DNA of 7,128 nucleotides from an uncultured Methanomassiliicoccaceae archaeon (lineage in GTDB: Archaea; Thermoplasmatota; Thermoplasmata; Methanomassiliicoccales; Methanomethylophilaceae). The notes below the pieces were generated by a model. That model was not told the DNA's origin. It searched no databases and saw only the letters and a program-made list of their open reading frames with translations. How positions within the stretch are numbered: position 1 is the first letter of the stretch; each line of letters begins with the position of its first letter. The stretch spans positions 1 through 7,128 of the forward strand of contig CAJJJM010000030.1 of NCBI GenBank assembly GCA_905187815.1. Direction: 5' to 3'. Shown in pieces: positions 5,077-7,128 of the stretch. The position numbers and the translations under genes are program-made.

Positions 5077-6428
5077 TCACAGTGATGAAGTTCGGCGGCA
5101 CCAGCGTGGGTAGCGCCGAAGCCCTGAACAGGGTGGCCAACATCATCGCGAACAAGGAGGGCGAGAAGGTCGTCGTCGTGTCCGCGATGTCCGGTATTAC
5201 GAACTATCTGGTCAGCGTCGTCGACAACCCGCTGGCCGACATCGACAGCGTTCTGGAGCAGTTCTCCCAGAAGCATCTGATGACCGCCTCGCAGCTCTTC
5301 GACGGCGAGACGATGGACGAGTTCAGAACGGAGTTCGACGCGAGGATGCAGAACCTCAGGGCGGCGATGGAGGCCGACAGGGACGACCCGTTCTACGGGG
5401 ACGCGGTGGTGTCCCAGGGCGAGAGATTCTCCTCGCTCATACTGGCGTACCTCCTCAGGTCCATGGGCTACAAATCTGTGGCCCTGACCTCCGAGGATGC
5501 GGGGATCGTGGCGGTGGGACAGCCCATGTCCGGGTCCGCGGACCTGCTGAACACCGCCGCTGGCATGACGATGAAGGTCAAGCCCCTGCTCTCGATGGGC
5601 ATCATCCCGATCATCACCGGATTCTACGGCATGAACAGCCAGAAGAGGCCACTCACCTTCGGGAGGGGCGGTTCGGACTACTCCGCGGCGGTCGTCGCCA
5701 ACGCGATGGACGCGGACCTCCTGGAGATATGGACGGATGTCGACGGGTTCATGTCGGCCGACCCCAGGATCGTCCAGAACGCCGTGAAGATCGACGAGAT
5801 GAACTTCGGGGAGGCGGCGGAGCTCGCCTACTTCGGCGCCAAGGTCCTCCACCCGAGGACCATAGAGCCCGTCAGACTCAAGCACATCCCGCTGAAGGTC
5901 AAGAACTCCTTCAGGCCCGAGGAGCCCGGGACGCTGATCCACCACCTCAGAAGGTCCAGCGACAAGCTCCTGAAGAGCGTGGCGGCGAAGACCGATCTGT
6001 CCATCATCACCATCAGCTCCGCCGAGATCGCCTACAGGCCCGCGATGGTCGCCAGGATCATCGAGAAGATCGCGGACATCAACGTCATAATCTATTCCAT
6101 ATCCACATCGCTCTCCACCGTCGCGTTCCTGGTGCACAACAACGACGTGAAGCTCACGCTCAGGCAGCTCAACGGCCTGAGCGGAGGGGACATCGAGAGG
6201 ATCGACGTGAAGAACAACGTCGCCCTCATCTGCGCCGTCGGGGACAACCTCCTCGACAAGTGCGGGGTGTCCGGGGACATCTTCTCCGCCGTGAAGGAGG
6301 CGGAGGCGAACGTCGAGATGATCTCGGAGGGAGCGTCCGACGTGTCGCTGAACTTCGTGGTCCCCATGAGCAAGGTGGTGGACGTGGTGAGGACGCTTCA
6401 CGACAAGTACATCGGAGTGGTCGAATGA
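5073..6428 (+). CDS. lysC: Aspartate kinase (monofunctional, two ACT domains)
   Basis: Phosphorylates L-aspartate to 4-phospho-L-aspartate with ATP, the entry step to lysine, threonine, methionine and isoleucine. At 451 residues it has the length of a monofunctional enzyme, with no homoserine dehydrogenase domain. The kinase domain opens with KFGGTSVG (from residue 6). It also shows SQGERFSS, the nucleotide-binding GRGGSDYSA block (from 197), WTDVDGF with ADPR, and ELAYFGAKVLHPRTIEP. Two ACT domains follow, at about 308-370 (LSIITISS to VAFLVHNND) and about 382-448 (NVALICAVGDNL to VVPMSKV), the usual site of lysine or threonine feedback inhibition; which ligand binds cannot be told from sequence. 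The start is supported by GAGGTG eight bases upstream. Its stop overlaps the lysA start in the form ATGA, so lysC and lysA form a tight operon. Aspartate semialdehyde dehydrogenase, the next enzyme, is not in the window. Confidence 0.96.
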   Translation: MITVMKFGGTSVGSAEALNRVANIIANKEGEKVVVVSAMSGITNYLVSVVDNPLADIDSVLEQFSQKHLMTASQLFDGETMDEFRTEFDARMQNLRAAMEADRDDPFYGDAVVSQGERFSSLILAYLLRSMGYKSVALTSEDAGIVAVGQPMSGSADLLNTAAGMTMKVKPLLSMGIIPIITGFYGMNSQKRPLTFGRGGSDYSAAVVANAMDADLLEIWTDVDGFMSADPRIVQNAVKIDEMNFGEAAELAYFGAKVLHPRTIEPVRLKHIPLKVKNSFRPEEPGTLIHHLRRSSDKLLKSVAAKTDLSIITISSAEIAYRPAMVARIIEKIADINVIIYSISTSLSTVAFLVHNNDVKLTLRQLNGLSGGDIERIDVKNNVALICAVGDNLLDKCGVSGDIFSAVKEAEANVEMISEGASDVSLNFVVPMSKVVDVVRTLHDKYIGVVE

Positions 6429-7128
6429 TGAGGGAATTCGAGGGGAAGGACGGAGTCATGATGATCGGCGGCAAATCCGCCATCGAAATCGCTGACGAGT
6501 TCGGCACCCCCGTCTACGTAACTGACGAGCAGAGGCTGAGGGACAACTACAGGCGCATCTACAACGCCTTCGCCCAGTACATGGACACCAGGATCCACTA
6601 CGCCGCCAAGGCGAACACCAACCTGGCCATCCTCAAGATCCTGGAGCAGGAGGGCTCGGGCATCGACGCCGTCTCCATCGGGGAGGTCATGAGCTGCCTG
6701 AAGGTCGGGTACACCCCGGACAGAATAATGTACACGGGCGTCAACGTCAGCGACGCGGAGCTCAAGGCCGTGTCGGACCTCGGGGTCATGATCAACCTCG
6801 ACTCCGTATCCGAGATGGAGAGGCTCGCCAACATCGCTCCAGGCAGCGACGTGTCCTTCAGGGTCACGCCCGGCGTCGGGTCCGGACACAGCGCGAAGGT
6901 CATCACCGGATCCAAGGGAGCCAAGTTCGGCATCCCGCTCGACGAGGTCATCAACACCTACGCCAGGGCGAAGGATCTCGGATTCAACATCAAGGGGATA
7001 CACGCCCACATCGGCTCGGGAGGGCAGGTCGTCGAACCCTTCATGGACATGATGGAGGTCCTCATCGAGCTGGTCAACGAGATCAAGGCCATCGGGATCG
7101 ACCTCGAGTTCATAGACATGGGAGGCGG
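6425..7128 (+). CDS. lysA: Diaminopimelate decarboxylase (3' end outside window)
   Basis: PLP enzyme of the alanine racemase-like fold III group that decarboxylates meso-2,6-diaminopimelate to L-lysine, the last step of the DAP pathway. The window holds 234 codons of an expected 415-430. Visible signatures are FGTPVYV near 26-32, the PLP lysine K62 in YAAKANTN, GIDAVSIGE at 79-87, RVTPGVGSGH at 146-155, KFGIP at 167-171 and HAHIGSGG with H195. Relatives often have HIGSQ here, and NPG where this has TPG; both look like ordinary variation. Start codons at 6425 and 6428 are consecutive and in frame. The first gives an ATGA overlap with lysC; the second lies seven bases after GGAGTGG (6414-6420). 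Translational coupling to lysC is likely. The frame is open to the window edge. Confidence 0.95.
   Translation, partial: MMREFEGKDGVMMIGGKSAIEIADEFGTPVYVTDEQRLRDNYRRIYNAFAQYMDTRIHYAAKANTNLAILKILEQEGSGIDAVSIGEVMSCLKVGYTPDRIMYTGVNVSDAELKAVSDLGVMINLDSVSEMERLANIAPGSDVSFRVTPGVGSGHSAKVITGSKGAKFGIPLDEVINTYARAKDLGFNIKGIHAHIGSGGQVVEPFMDMMEVLIELVNEIKAIGIDLEFIDMGG

Noticed and set aside
4067..5155. 362-codon open frame on the minus strand across dapA
   Set aside because: It lies antisense to dapA, whose catalytic motifs are intact. The translation is a low-complexity Gly/Val/Asp/His mix expected from GC-rich codon bias.
5022..6401. 459-codon open frame on the minus strand across lysC
   Set aside because: Antisense shadow of lysC; the composition is dominated by Val/His/Asp/Arg with no recognisable motif.

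Overview
The window looks like a GC-rich archaeal chromosome, most likely a methanogen-type Thermoplasmatota such as Methanomassiliicoccales. The archaeal signs are an archaeal-type prepilin peptidase, an AmmeMemoRadiSam-family radical SAM enzyme, TATA-box promoters about 26 bp upstream of ATG codons that lack Shine-Dalgarno (SD) sequences (leaderless genes), and an Lrp-family regulator beside lysine genes. All six visible stop codons are TGA, which fits a genome that avoids TAG, although six is a small sample. The order-level assignment is inference. No rRNA, tRNA, mobile element or CRISPR array is visible.

Layout. (1) Positions 1-914, plus strand: 3' part of a radical SAM enzyme whose 5' end lies outside the window. 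(2) 823-1752, minus strand: archaeal A24 prepilin peptidase, converging on gene 1 and overlapping its 3' end by 92 bp. (3) 1753-1889: compact divergent promoter region with a TATA-like box for each flanking gene, a perfect inverted repeat and a 10-bp-period direct repeat. (4) 1890-3518, plus: MscS-family channel with a signal peptide and a secreted N-terminal domain. (5) 3519-3705: control region with three GGAATCC-core palindromic sites, a strong TATA box and an ambiguous translation start. (6) 3706-4092 (conserved sequence begins near 3673): Lrp/AsnC-type regulator. (7) 4094-4966: dapA. (8) 4967-5072: tandem hairpins with a T-tract, then a ribosome binding site. (9) 5073-6428: lysC. (10) 6425 to the end: lysA, cut by the window edge.

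The right half is a lysine (diaminopimelate pathway) block. LysC phosphorylates aspartate, DapA condenses aspartate semialdehyde with pyruvate, and LysA decarboxylates meso-diaminopimelate to lysine. Asd, DapB and the later DAP steps are not in the window. The Lrp-type protein is cotranscribed with dapA and is the obvious candidate regulator, with the palindromes in front of it as candidate operators. The left half holds three unrelated genes: a radical SAM enzyme, a pilin/archaellin-processing peptidase and a mechanosensitive channel.

No wholly new multi-gene system is evident. The most unusual spot is the start of the lrp gene. The conserved N-terminus continues upstream of the only in-frame ATG, through a G5-T4-AG-C sequence that resembles a +1 frameshift site. 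An AUA start or a homopolymer sequence error are simpler alternatives.
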